Shown piece after piece: positions 1-8,541 of a DNA stretch of 64,000 bases. The stretch covers positions 43,779 through 107,778 of the forward strand of contig CAYPHJ010000002.1 in assembly GCA_964410485.1 (NCBI GenBank), written 5' to 3'. The notes below the pieces were generated by a model, which ran no database searches, was not told the origin of the DNA, and saw nothing but the letters and a program-made list of their open reading frames with translations. Positions within the stretch are counted from its first letter, which is position 1. Each line of letters opens with the position of its first letter. Origin of the DNA: CAYPHJ01 sp964410485. Its GTDB lineage: Bacteria > Desulfobacterota > Binatia > UBA9968. A program made the position numbers and the translations under genes.

Positions 1-1
1 C

Positions 2-2338
2 GCCTGGGGGATGGCGCTGCGCAAACGGTTTTGCCTGAACTTTGATCGTGAACTACAAGCTGCGGCAACCGACGATGGCATTGTGCTGTCCCTGGTGGAG
101 CAACATTCCTTTCCGGTTTCCGATGTCTTTCAGATGCTGCAACCGGCCGTACTCGAGCGCGCGCTGACGCAGGCGCTGCTTGCCTCGCCCTTCTTCACCA
201 ATCGTTGGCGTTGGAACGCTACGAGGGCGCTGGCAGTGATGCGCCAGAGCGGCGGAAAAAAAGTTCCAGTGGCTCTGCAGCGCATGCGCGCCGAAGATCT
301 ACTGGCCGCTGTTTTTCCGGAGCAGGTGATGTGCCAGGACAATCGCTCCGGACCCGTTGAAATTCCGGATCATCCGCTTGTGAAGGAAACGCTGCACGAT
401 TGTCTTCATGAAGCGATGGATCTCGATGGCCTGACAGAGATCCTCGAGCTTATCAGAAAAGGCGAAATCCGCACGAGCGCCGTGGATACGCCGGCGCCTT
501 CGCCGATGGCTCATGAAATCCTGAACGCGAATCCATACGCCTTTCTTGATGATGCGCCGCTGGAGGAGCGACGAGCACGCGCCGTATCACTACGGCGGGT
601 GGAGCCGGCCCTGGGTCGCGATCTGGGTCGCCTCGATCCACAAGCCATCGAAGAGGTCCGTCGGCAAGCGTGGCCGGATATTCGAAACGCGGACGAGCTT
701 CACGATTTTTTGCTCAGCGTTTGCCTGCTGCCCCTGAGCGAACAGGACGAGTGGGCCCAATTTGCGCCGGAGCTGCTTCAGACAAGAAGAGCAACGATTG
801 CCACATGGCCCGCCACGCCCGCTCAAGTACCGATGCGGGGTTATGTGGCGGCCGAACGTTGGGTGGTGACAAAGGCGGCCATTGGCGAGGCTGAGAGCGA
901 TCCGCCGGTGGTCTTGCCAACCGGCTGGTCTCGCGACGTCATTCCCCAAGAGGCGGCAGTGCGAAAGATCGTTCAGGGCTGGATGGAGGTGCTGGGACCT
1001 GTGACAGTACCCGCGCTGGCGCAACGATTGGGATTGGCGGGAGCGAAAATCGAAGCGGCTTTGCTGGCGCTCGAAGGCGATGGAGTGGTGTTGCGCGGCG
1101 AGTTTACCGGCAGCCCCACTGGCGGATTGGAGTGGTGCGACCGGGCGCTCCTTGCGCGCATCCATCGCTTGACATTGGGACGGATGCGCAGGGAGATCGA
1201 AGCGGTTTCGCCCGCGGACTTCATGCAATTTCTCCTGGTATGGCAGCACGTCTCTCCGGGTACCCAGTTGCGCGGACGCGAGGGAGTTTTGGAAGTCATC
1301 CGCCAGCTTCAAGGGTTGGAGCTGCCGGCGCCGGCCTGGGAGCAATTCGTTCTGCCGGCACGAGTCAAAGAGTACGATCCTTCGGATCTGGAAAATCTTT
1401 GCCTCGCCGGTTCGGTGACTTGGGGTCGTCTGCGTCCCAATATAGAGCAGCCCGAAACAGATGCATCGAGCCAGACAGTCAAGCGCCGCCGCCGGCGCTT
1501 CCTGGCGCCGACTCGAACCGCGCCAATTTCATTTTTGCTGCGCGAGGAGCTGGACTTTTTTCTCGAAGGTTTGCTTCTCGCATGGGATGAGGCGAGAGAC
1601 CTTTCTACCGCCGCGCGCGAAGTCGGGCGCTATCTTGAACGCCGCGGCGCCTCATTTTTGAACGACATTGCGCGGGCGACGGGTTTGCTTAAAGTCAAAA
1701 CCGAAGAAGCTCTTTGGCAGCTTGTCGCCCATGGCTACGCCACTGGGGACGGCATTGCAGGTTTGCGCGTCCTCCTGACGCCCGCTGCAAAGAGATTGAC
1801 CGGCCGCCGCCGGCTTCGCGTTATCGCCGGAGGTCGCGCAGCGGAGCGCTTGATGCCGGTCGGGCGTTGGTCGCTGTGGCGGGAGATAAACCATGACACG
1901 GAGCTCAGTCCCGAGCAAATCGCCGAGCGCCGTGCGTGGCAGCTCCTCCGCCGCTACGGGATCGTCATTCGCGAGTTGCTGGCGCGTGAGTCGTCGGCGC
2001 CCCCATGGAGAAGTCTACTTAAGATTTACCGCCGGCTGGAAGCCAGAGGAGAGATTCGCGGCGGTCGGTTCGTCAACGGATTTGTCGGCGAGCAGTTTGC
2101 TCTTCCCGAAGCCGTGGAAAGATTGCGCGAGTTACGGCGCGACAAACATGACAACGAGCCGGTGCTCCTGAGCAGCGCCGACCCGCTTAATCTAGTCGGC
2201 ATTTTGACACCCGGATCGCGCTTGTCCCCCTATTCAACCCAGGTTATTGCTTACCGCAAGGGGATTTCGGTTGATACCGGTCCGCTCGCCGCGGTGATGA
2301 GCAGGCTGCAGAACGGCGAAGCCGAGACCGCAGAATAA
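2..2338 (+). CDS. Lhr-like DEAD/H helicase, C-terminal part (5' end outside window)
   Basis: The frame is open to the window edge, so the Met at 11 is internal and the motor domains lie upstream. The visible ~775 residues begin with the region that follows the helicase core in the Lhr family (DEAD/H-associated domain; WRWNATRAL near residue 65, then a DHPLV segment near residue 120). Next come winged-helix repeats and an HTH_42/AlkZ-like region (about residues 280-700), which is the layout of the Lhr C-terminal domain. Lhr proteins are 3'-5' ATP-dependent helicases linked to DNA repair, and the C-terminal half of E. coli Lhr has been reported to act as a uracil-DNA glycosylase. Family assignment rests on domain order and motifs; which substrate this one acts on is not visible. 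Confidence 0.82.
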   Translation, partial: AWGMALRKRFCLNFDRELQAAATDDGIVLSLVEQHSFPVSDVFQMLQPAVLERALTQALLASPFFTNRWRWNATRALAVMRQSGGKKVPVALQRMRAEDLLAAVFPEQVMCQDNRSGPVEIPDHPLVKETLHDCLHEAMDLDGLTEILELIRKGEIRTSAVDTPAPSPMAHEILNANPYAFLDDAPLEERRARAVSLRRVEPALGRDLGRLDPQAIEEVRRQAWPDIRNADELHDFLLSVCLLPLSEQDEWAQFAPELLQTRRATIATWPATPAQVPMRGYVAAERWVVTKAAIGEAESDPPVVLPTGWSRDVIPQEAAVRKIVQGWMEVLGPVTVPALAQRLGLAGAKIEAALLALEGDGVVLRGEFTGSPTGGLEWCDRALLARIHRLTLGRMRREIEAVSPADFMQFLLVWQHVSPGTQLRGREGVLEVIRQLQGLELPAPAWEQFVLPARVKEYDPSDLENLCLAGSVTWGRLRPNIEQPETDASSQTVKRRRRRFLAPTRTAPISFLLREELDFFLEGLLLAWDEARDLSTAAREVGRYLERRGASFLNDIARATGLLKVKTEEALWQLVAHGYATGDGIAGLRVLLTPAAKRLTGRRRLRVIAGGRAAERLMPVGRWSLWREINHDTELSPEQIAERRAWQLLRRYGIVIRELLARESSAPPWRSLLKIYRRLEARGEIRGGRFVNGFVGEQFALPEAVERLRELRRDKHDNEPVLLSSADPLNLVGILTPGSRLSPYSTQVIAYRKGISVDTGPLAAVMSRLQNGEAETAE

Positions 2339-2440
2339 CAATGGACACGTAGGCGGCAACGGCGCGAACAAGTCCGAAACGGGGACCTTACCACTGAGAT
2401 CCTAGCGCGGCAGAGCCGCAACCCAAGAGGAAAGAACACG

Positions 2441-2531
2441 TCACCACGAAGGCCACGAAGAGCGCGAAGAAAGAAATTTGTTTTTATAACTCCTTTCCGA
2501 ACTTCGTGACCTTCGTGTGCTTCGTGGTAGG
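2441..2531. repeat. Inverted pair of nonamer arrays (CACGAAGNN)
   Basis: The left arm has three 9-nt units of the form CCACGAAGN. The right arm (from about 2501) has three complementary units of the form CTTCGTGNN. The arms can fold into a long imperfect hairpin with an A/T-rich loop. The element fills most of the gap after the Lhr-like gene and has a second copy at 27610-27700. Confidence 0.8.
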
Positions 2532-2563
2532 AGTGTATCTACATCAATCAGGAGGAGTTTCCT

Positions 2564-3355
2564 ATGGAAGTTTGTTTTCTCGGCACCGGCGCGCCCTATC
2601 CCGATCCACTGCGCGGGAGTTCGGCAATTCTCGTTGATGTTGCGTCTTCCCGGCTCTTGCTCGATTGTGGCAGGGCTTGTGTTCAACAGATGGCGCGCCT
2701 TCGTATCGAGCCGGCCACTGTGACGCATTGCTTTCTCACTCATGGCCACTACGATCACGTGGCCGATTATGCATTGCTGGTATTGACCTCCTGGAGGTTC
2801 GGCAGATCTCACACGTTGCAAGTGTACGGACCACCCGGTACTCGCGCGATGTCGGATGCGTTGTTCCACGAAGCGTACAAGATCGACATTACGGCGCGCA
2901 AAATGCTGAACAAATCGGAAGCGGCATCGGACATCAACATCAAAGTCACTGAAATGCGGGACGGCTCGGTTGCGGAAGGAGAGGGATGGCGAGTACGCGC
3001 CGTAGAGGTGGCGCACTGGCCGATCCCGCTATCTCTGGGTTTTCTTATTGAGGGGGAAGGCAAACGGGTGTTTTTTACAGGCGATACATCTCCCTGTGAC
3101 GCCGTCAGAGAAGGCGCGGGCGGTGTTGATATGTTGATTCATGAAGCGATGTATTTCTCGCCCGAATCCGGACACTACCGAAGCCACAGTCATCCTGAGC
3201 GCGTCGGTGAAGTGGCGCGCCAAGCCGGAGTGGGCCAGCTTGTTTTGACACACCTGCAACCCAACACCGAAAAAGGAAGACTGTTGACCGACGCTAGCAA
3301 ACACTACGCGCGGCAGATCGTCATGGCCGCCGACCAGATGCGCCTGGTCGTGTAG
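2564..3355 (+). CDS. MBL-fold metallohydrolase, RNase Z/arylsulfatase-like
   Basis: The 263-residue protein has the two-metal signature H60-x-H62-x-D64-H65, with further likely ligands H151, D174 (in FFTGDTSP) and H230 (in LTHLQP). Its N-terminal MEVCFLGTGAPYPDP strand is typical of the RNase Z/AtsA branch of the metallo-beta-lactamase superfamily. There is no RNase Z exosite arm, so tRNA processing is unlikely; a small-molecule ester or phosphodiester hydrolase is the better guess. The start is supported by AGGAGG 11 nt before the ATG. It stands alone between repeats and a gene on the other strand. Substrate unknown. Confidence 0.85.
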   Translation: MEVCFLGTGAPYPDPLRGSSAILVDVASSRLLLDCGRACVQQMARLRIEPATVTHCFLTHGHYDHVADYALLVLTSWRFGRSHTLQVYGPPGTRAMSDALFHEAYKIDITARKMLNKSEAASDINIKVTEMRDGSVAEGEGWRVRAVEVAHWPIPLSLGFLIEGEGKRVFFTGDTSPCDAVREGAGGVDMLIHEAMYFSPESGHYRSHSHPERVGEVARQAGVGQLVLTHLQPNTEKGRLLTDASKHYARQIVMAADQMRLVV

Positions 3356-3426
3356 CGTTTAACAGATGCAGGGGCAATCGCCTGTGATCGCCCTCTCTTT
3401 ACGCCCGCGGCGGTTATCTCATAGGC

Positions 3427-3711
3427 CTATCGGGTGCCGCCGTTCACCGCGCCGCCCGAATTCGCCATGACCTCTTTGAGGATCCTGATTTCGACCACCT
3501 CTTCCTGCAGTCGCGTCAGTCCTTCTTTGGCGCGATGAATTTCATTCAGCAGGTTGTCCAACTCTCCCATCGAGATGGATTCGAGGGTTTCACGAATCTT
3601 GCGATTCAGTCCGAAAAGATTTTGCACGCCGCCATGATCCGATATCTTGGTATCGATATCGAAGTAAAGCCGCGTCACGTTCTCCATTTGGTTCTTGACT
3701 TCGTCCACCAT
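3427..3711 (-). CDS. Small coiled-coil protein, unknown function
   Basis: This ORF encodes 94 residues rich in Leu, Glu, Lys and Arg with heptad-like spacing (residues 30-80), predicting a helical or coiled-coil protein. It has no signal peptide and no cysteine. On the coding strand AGGAGGA abuts the ATG at 3711, which is too close for good initiation. The next codon is GTG at 3708, at a more usual distance of 4-5 nt, so the true start may be GTG. I do not recognise a family. The strong ribosome-binding site and clean boundaries argue that it is real. Confidence 0.55.
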   Translation of the reverse strand: MVDEVKNQMENVTRLYFDIDTKISDHGGVQNLFGLNRKIRETLESISMGELDNLLNEIHRAKEGLTRLQEEVVEIRILKEVMANSGGAVNGGTR

Positions 3712-3873
3712 TCCTCCTGTGCCCTTGCGGGAAATGTTGTTTTTATTGTAACTAGCAGAAAATATCGATTTGGTCAGAGTGACTGAGACGAATTATGTTC
3801 GCTGTCTATACACGAAAGTGATCTCAAGCGCAAAGAAAAAATTTTACTTCTTGCCGTTTTTTAGAAATGGTTT

Positions 3874-3892
3874 TTCAAAAAAGTTTTTTGAA
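3874..3892. promoter_or_regulatory. 9-bp perfect inverted repeat before the RBS
   Basis: TTCAAAAAA-G-TTTTTTGAA lies directly before GAGGTGAGCGT-ATG of the molybdenum hydroxylase gene. It could be an operator or a small RNA hairpin that controls access to the ribosome-binding site. Function is inferred from position only. Confidence 0.45.
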
Positions 3893-3903
3893 GAGGTGAG
3901 CGT

Positions 3904-6180
3904 ATGACAGAAAATCGAGTCTTGGGTATTCCGAGCCCGCGAGTCGAGGGCGAAGAGAAGGTGGGCGGAAAAGCCGTTTATGCCGTCGACGTCGTATTGC
4001 CGGGAATGCTTTGGGTAAAGGTCATTCGCAGCCCCATAGCTCACGGCCGGATCAAGCGCATTGACTTGTCAAAGGCGCATGCCGTTGCGAGAGTCAACAC
4101 GATCCTAACCGGGCAGGATCTTGCGGGCATCAGGATTGGCAAGAAGGTCGTCGATATGCCTATCCTGGCCGATGGCGTTGTTCGCTACATTGGTGAAAAA
4201 GTGGCTGCTGTGGCGGCAGAAACGGAAGAGGTGGCGGAGCGCGCAGCGGAGTTGGTCGAGGTTGAGTACGAAGAGTTGCCGACAGTAATCGATCCCGTCG
4301 ATGCCATGCTTCCTTCGGCGCCGCTGTTACATCCCACGCTTGCCGAATATAAAGGGCTGCTGCACCCAATCGAGACGCCGAGCAATGTCTTTGTCCATTT
4401 GACCTGGAAGAAAGGTGATGTCGAGGAGGGGTTCAGGCAGTCCGATGTGATTGTCGAAAACAGTTTCGAGGTGCCAGCAGTCCATCAGGGCTACATCGAG
4501 CCCCACTCGTGTGTTGTAAGGGTAAACGGTGATGACTCCGCGGACGTCTGGGCGTCGACCAAAAGCCCGTTCGCGATGCGTGAGCAAGTCGGCAGTGCCT
4601 TACAAATTTCACCAGGCGCGCTTGTCATCCACCCCTGTTATGTCGGCGGCGATTTTGGTGGCAAGGGGGATGCCAACGAGGTGGCGCTTTGTTACATGCT
4701 CGCCAAACGGAGCGGCCGGCCGGTGAAATTTCTCATCGATTATACTGAAGAATTAATGGCCGGCAATCCGCGGCACGGCGCCAAGATCAGAATTAAAACC
4801 GGGGTGAAGAGGAACGGACTGCTCATCGCACAGCAAATCGAATACGTCTTCGACAGCGGCGCTTACGGCGCGTACCGGCCTCAGGGCTACCTGGTCGGCG
4901 CGCACGATGCATCCGGTCCCTACCGCATTCCGAATACCTATATCGAGGAGAAATACGTCTACACCAACAAATTTCCGTGCGGTTACATGCGCGCTCCCGG
5001 CCATCCGCAGGGTGCGTTTGCGAGCGAGAGCCAGGCGGATATCGTGGCGAAGACGCTGGGAATGGATCCGGCCGAGTACAGACGCATGAACTTTATGCAG
5101 GACGGCGACCGCTTCCCCGTGGGGGAAAGCATCGCTCACGTGAAGGCCACCGAGACATTGAAGATGGCGCTGGAGGAGTCCGGTTATTACGACAAGAAGC
5201 CAAAGAATGTCGGCCGTGGCTGTGCCGTCGGTAATTGGGTGTCAAAAGGCGGCGAGTCTTACGCTTTCGTGAAGATCGATGACAAGGGCGACATTACGTT
5301 GTCGACAGCGGTAACGGACACGGGTCCGGGCGCGTACACGATCATGCGCCAGATCGTAAGCGAAGAGCTCAAGGTGCCGCTGGATGCGATCAAAATGGAG
5401 ATTGTCGATACGACCAGGGTGGTCAAAGACACCGGCGTGCGCGGCAGCAGCAGCACGCGGGTGCATGGTGGATCGGCATTGGAGGCGGCAAAGAACGCGC
5501 GCCAGGAAATCTTGCGCGCCGCTGCCAGCGCCATGAATGCGTCGCCGGACGAGCTCATTTTGGTTGACGGTGGTGTCACACATGGCCGCGCCGAGCGGCG
5601 CATGAACTTTGCCGATATCGTGCGAGTCAACGGCAGCCCCATTGTCGTCGAAGGACACTATGCCAACATGAAAGAAGGACCGGAGACTTCCACCGTTGCA
5701 CAGGTGGCGGAAGTCGAGGTGGACGCGGAAACGGGCGAAGTCATGATCAAGCGCTTGACGACCGCCCACAACACGGGGACGGTTCTCAATCCCCTGACGC
5801 ATCAGGGGCAAATCGATGGTGCGGTGATTATGGGTGTGGGTTATGGTGCGATGGAGGAGCTGATCGTGGATGACAGCGGGCGGGTGATGACGGCCAATTT
5901 GGGCGATTACAAGATTCCCAACATCAAGGATATTCCTCTGCTCAGGACGGCGATCTTACAGTCGAATGTCGGCAGCGGCCCCTACAACAGTATGAGCATT
6001 GGCGAGACCGCGATCATTCCCACCGCGGCCGCGATCGCGAACGCGGTGGAGGATGCCGTCGGCGTAAGGATCAAGTCATTGCCCATTACGGCCGAGAAGG
6101 TCCTGAACGCGCTGCGCGAGCGCGAAAAGCCTCCGTCTCGGGTCTCGGGTTCCGGGTCTCACGTTGAAGAGGAGGGATAA
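3904..6180 (+). CDS. Xanthine dehydrogenase/CO dehydrogenase family molybdopterin-binding subunit
   Basis: The 758-residue protein has the layout of the large subunit of molybdenum hydroxylases: an a/b hammerhead domain (about residues 15-125) followed by two molybdopterin-binding domains. Typical stretches are YVGGDFGGKGD near residue 245, MRAPGHPQ near residue 363 and GETAIIPTAAAIANAV close to the C-terminus. Family members oxidise purines, aldehydes, aromatic acids or CO. No 2Fe-2S or FAD subunit gene is adjacent, so its partners must be encoded elsewhere. The CO-dehydrogenase active-site loop with its cysteine is not evident, so CO as substrate is unlikely. The last ~16 codons are made partly of the 7-nt repeat at 6135-6162 and look like a late addition. 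Confidence 0.88.
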   Translation: MTENRVLGIPSPRVEGEEKVGGKAVYAVDVVLPGMLWVKVIRSPIAHGRIKRIDLSKAHAVARVNTILTGQDLAGIRIGKKVVDMPILADGVVRYIGEKVAAVAAETEEVAERAAELVEVEYEELPTVIDPVDAMLPSAPLLHPTLAEYKGLLHPIETPSNVFVHLTWKKGDVEEGFRQSDVIVENSFEVPAVHQGYIEPHSCVVRVNGDDSADVWASTKSPFAMREQVGSALQISPGALVIHPCYVGGDFGGKGDANEVALCYMLAKRSGRPVKFLIDYTEELMAGNPRHGAKIRIKTGVKRNGLLIAQQIEYVFDSGAYGAYRPQGYLVGAHDASGPYRIPNTYIEEKYVYTNKFPCGYMRAPGHPQGAFASESQADIVAKTLGMDPAEYRRMNFMQDGDRFPVGESIAHVKATETLKMALEESGYYDKKPKNVGRGCAVGNWVSKGGESYAFVKIDDKGDITLSTAVTDTGPGAYTIMRQIVSEELKVPLDAIKMEIVDTTRVVKDTGVRGSSSTRVHGGSALEAAKNARQEILRAAASAMNASPDELILVDGGVTHGRAERRMNFADIVRVNGSPIVVEGHYANMKEGPETSTVAQVAEVEVDAETGEVMIKRLTTAHNTGTVLNPLTHQGQIDGAVIMGVGYGAMEELIVDDSGRVMTANLGDYKIPNIKDIPLLRTAILQSNVGSGPYNSMSIGETAIIPTAAAIANAVEDAVGVRIKSLPITAEKVLNALREREKPPSRVSGSGSHVEEEG
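6135..6162 (+). repeat. GTCTCNN heptamer array inside the 3' end of a CDS
   Basis: Four consecutive 7-nt units (GTCTCGG, GTCTCGG, GTTCCGG, GTCTCAC) sit in frame with the molybdenum hydroxylase gene. They encode its hydrophilic tail SRVSGSGSH. The same unit family occurs between genes at 33957, 40768, 48099 and 51500. Confidence 0.85.
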
Positions 6181-6342
6181 CTGGAGACTTCACACCTGAA
6201 ATTCGGAACGATTGAGTGTGCCATCGCTCCGCAGGACTCATCGCTCGATTACAGCGTGTCGCGTTTTTCCTTCTGTGCGTGAAAACCGGGCTAAGAACCA
6301 GAGAAACTATCCGTTAATGAATCCTCAGAGTCGCTGACGTCA

Positions 6343-6723
6343 ATGGATTATGGCCGAGATCCTGCAGAGCGCGGGCTTGTCGCGCGGCTGGTCCGGGCGA
6401 CTCTGATATCGCTCAAGGGACTGCGCGCTGCATTCCGTACGCAAGCGGCCTTTCGGTTGGAGCTTGTGGTCCTGCTCGCGGCAGTCCCGCTCGCGCTTAT
6501 TCTCACCGGAGACCCCGTCAAGCGGATTTTGTTGATCGGGAGTTGGCTCCTGGTTATCGTCGTCGAAATCGTGAACTCGGCGATTGAAACCGTGGTGGAC
6601 AGGATTGGGACAGAGCACCATGAGCTTTCGGGGCGAGCCAAAGATCTCGGATCGGCCGCGGTATTTTGCTCGATCCTGCTTTCGGCGGGAGTGTGGGCTG
6701 TTTTGCTCTTTGCGCCAGAGTGA
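6343..6723 (+). CDS. dgkA: Diacylglycerol kinase, DgkA type
   Basis: This 126-residue integral membrane protein has three hydrophobic helices (about residues 40-56, 62-78 and 103-122). It carries the family signature VVEIVNSAIETVVDRIG, in which E75, N78 and E82 match the catalytic/metal-binding E69, N72 and E76 of E. coli DgkA. The enzyme phosphorylates diacylglycerol (or undecaprenol in some bacteria) at the inner membrane to recycle lipid by-products. Length is normal for the family. It has no obvious operon partner, and the downstream gene converges on it with an 11-nt gap. Confidence 0.93.
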   Translation: MDYGRDPAERGLVARLVRATLISLKGLRAAFRTQAAFRLELVVLLAAVPLALILTGDPVKRILLIGSWLLVIVVEIVNSAIETVVDRIGTEHHELSGRAKDLGSAAVFCSILLSAGVWAVLLFAPE

Positions 6724-6734
6724 TAGTCTCTGAC

Positions 6735-7721
6735 TCAATTTTCCCGCTTCACGTCCGGGTTGAGCAGTGGGAGCGGCTTTCCGTCCAGGAAGTCGAGAAT
6801 ATTCCTAATTGCCTCCTGGTAACGCGCGCTTAAAATATCCACGGTTGCGTATCCCCGATGGGAGAGAAGAATTGCGTTATCGAAGCGGCGCAAAGGGTGA
6901 TCCATGGGGAGGGGTTCGACCTCGAACACGTCAAGGCCAACGCCGCCCAGACGGCCATTTTCGATAGCAGCGATCAACGCCTTTTCCTCAATCAAAGCCC
7001 CGCGCGACGTGTTCACCAGCAGCGCTTTAGGTTTCATCATCCCAAGCTCTCTCTCTCCAATCATACCGCGCGTGTTCGAATTGAGCGGCACGTGCAGCGT
7101 GACCACGTCCGATTCTTTCAGCAGGGTATCGAGTGGCACGCATTCGGCGCCGATTTCGGCGGTAGCAGCCGGTGTCAAAGTCCTGGAGTAAGCGAGAACA
7201 CGCGCGTCGAATGCCGCTAAAAGGCGCGCGACTTCTTTGCCGATTCTGCCAAAGCCAAGTACGCCGGCGGTTTTTCCTTTGAGCAGGCGCCCCGCAATCG
7301 GCGGCCAACTCTCCTGGCGCATGCGCCGGTCGACATGAGGTATCCATCGCATGAGCGAGAGGATGAGCCCGATCGTGAGTTCTTTTGTGGACGTGCCGTC
7401 GTCGGCCGGCGTTCCCACAACGGCAATGCCGCGGCGGGTAGCCGCAGGCAAATCGAGATGCCTGCTGGTGCGGCCGGTCTGGGAAATAAACTTGAGACTT
7501 GGCAACAGGTTGTATTCACTCTCGCTGAGAGAGGTACGTTCCCGCATGAGGAGCAAAGCGTCCATCTTTCCCAATGCCCGTTGTATTTTTTCCGGGGAGT
7601 CCAGCCGTTCGCGGAAAATTGTTACATCGGCGCGTGCTTTGAGCGTTTCATAGGCCGGCACGGTATCGGCGAGCTTCTCAAAATCATCCAGTATTGCTAC
7701 ACGAAAGTTTGCTATCGACAT
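6735..7721 (-). CDS. D-2-hydroxyacid dehydrogenase (NAD-dependent)
   Basis: The 328-residue protein has both halves of the D-isomer-specific 2-hydroxyacid dehydrogenase fold. The nucleotide-binding motif is GFGRIG (about residue 157). The catalytic set is Arg in NTSRG, Glu in DVFEVEPLP and His in LSHRGYAT. Such enzymes interconvert 2-keto and D-2-hydroxy acids in the cytoplasm. The coding sequence lies 6 nt downstream of the Rid-like gene, so the two are probably co-transcribed, which fits a role for one in disposing of imine/keto-acid products and the other in reducing them. Exact substrate unknown. A second member of the family is at 32793. Confidence 0.88.
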   Translation of the reverse strand: MSIANFRVAILDDFEKLADTVPAYETLKARADVTIFRERLDSPEKIQRALGKMDALLLMRERTSLSESEYNLLPSLKFISQTGRTSRHLDLPAATRRGIAVVGTPADDGTSTKELTIGLILSLMRWIPHVDRRMRQESWPPIAGRLLKGKTAGVLGFGRIGKEVARLLAAFDARVLAYSRTLTPAATAEIGAECVPLDTLLKESDVVTLHVPLNSNTRGMIGERELGMMKPKALLVNTSRGALIEEKALIAAIENGRLGGVGLDVFEVEPLPMDHPLRRFDNAILLSHRGYATVDILSARYQEAIRNILDFLDGKPLPLLNPDVKREN

Positions 7722-7727
7722 AAGTTC

Positions 7728-8408
7728 TTATAACCTCGCTGTGACTTCGACTTCGATGAGCTTGCCTTCCGAGGAGTAGCCATCGACGTGGAAATAGTCC
7801 ATCTCGGGAATTTGGGCCTGGACTTCTCTTTTAAACAACTCTCGAAGTGCTTCGAACTTCTGGCTTCTGTGAAGCAGGAATGAAGCTTTGACGGCGCGAC
7901 TCCAGGAACTACCGGCGTCTTTTAAGGACCCTTCGATGCGCGGCAAGATATCCGCCATTTGGTCCTCCAACGTCGGTAAGACTGCTGTCACGCCGGAGAG
8001 GAACACAATGGAATCATAAATCAGATAGCGCAGCGGCGTGATCGGCGGATCGTATTCTTTGAGTGTTTTTTTTAGATCGGAACGCGAGGGACGCATTGCG
8101 ACCAGGTCAACGGCAACCCGGGCATCCGAATCAAAATGGATCGGAGAAATAAAACTGGAGCTGGCGGAACGCGCCGCGCCGGAAAGAATCTTCACTCGTT
8201 CCGTGCTGCCTTCATCGCGACTCGCCCGGTCCCTCCCCCATAGCCGGGTGCGCACGGTGTTGTCCAGTGAAAGCCCCAGGCCGCCAAGTTCCTGGCCAAA
8301 GCGATGGAAGATGTCGCGGGTCTGATCCGTCGGTGAAAGCGCGGCCTTTCCCTCACCGCATAATGCCACGAATTCTCTATTGAGCCATTGGAATACTCTC
8401 TTGCGCAT
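7728..8408 (-). CDS. RidA/YjgF-like protein, long form
   Basis: The C-terminal ~110 residues resemble the Rid (YjgF/YER057c/UK114) fold and end in the characteristic strand KLIEVEVTARL. The N-terminal ~100 residues form a second, more diverged half (DIFHRFGQELGGLGLSLDNTVRTRLWGRDR) that also resembles a Rid domain, so this may be a two-domain Rid protein. The start chosen is ATG at 8408; an in-frame TTG at 8426 is also possible. It is followed at 6 nt by a D-2-hydroxyacid dehydrogenase. Rid proteins hydrolyse reactive enamine/imine intermediates or degrade specific metabolites. Function here is inferred. Confidence 0.72.
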   Translation of the reverse strand: MRKRVFQWLNREFVALCGEGKAALSPTDQTRDIFHRFGQELGGLGLSLDNTVRTRLWGRDRASRDEGSTERVKILSGAARSASSSFISPIHFDSDARVAVDLVAMRPSRSDLKKTLKEYDPPITPLRYLIYDSIVFLSGVTAVLPTLEDQMADILPRIEGSLKDAGSSWSRAVKASFLLHRSQKFEALRELFKREVQAQIPEMDYFHVDGYSSEGKLIEVEVTARL

Positions 8409-8541
8409 GATTGTCTCGTTTCTCAATCGTCAGTTTGAAAACACTGAGCCTATAACAGGCGGCAGCGTGGATCAACGCAATCGATCCGCTTTCTTAACGC
8501 GGGATCATCTCGGTCGCCTGCTCTCCTTCGTGGCGCTCGGC

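Noticed and set aside
590..1345. 251-codon frame opposite the Lhr-like gene
   Set aside because: The plus-strand protein has recognisable helicase-associated domains; the opposite frame is a by-product of G+C-rich codon use.
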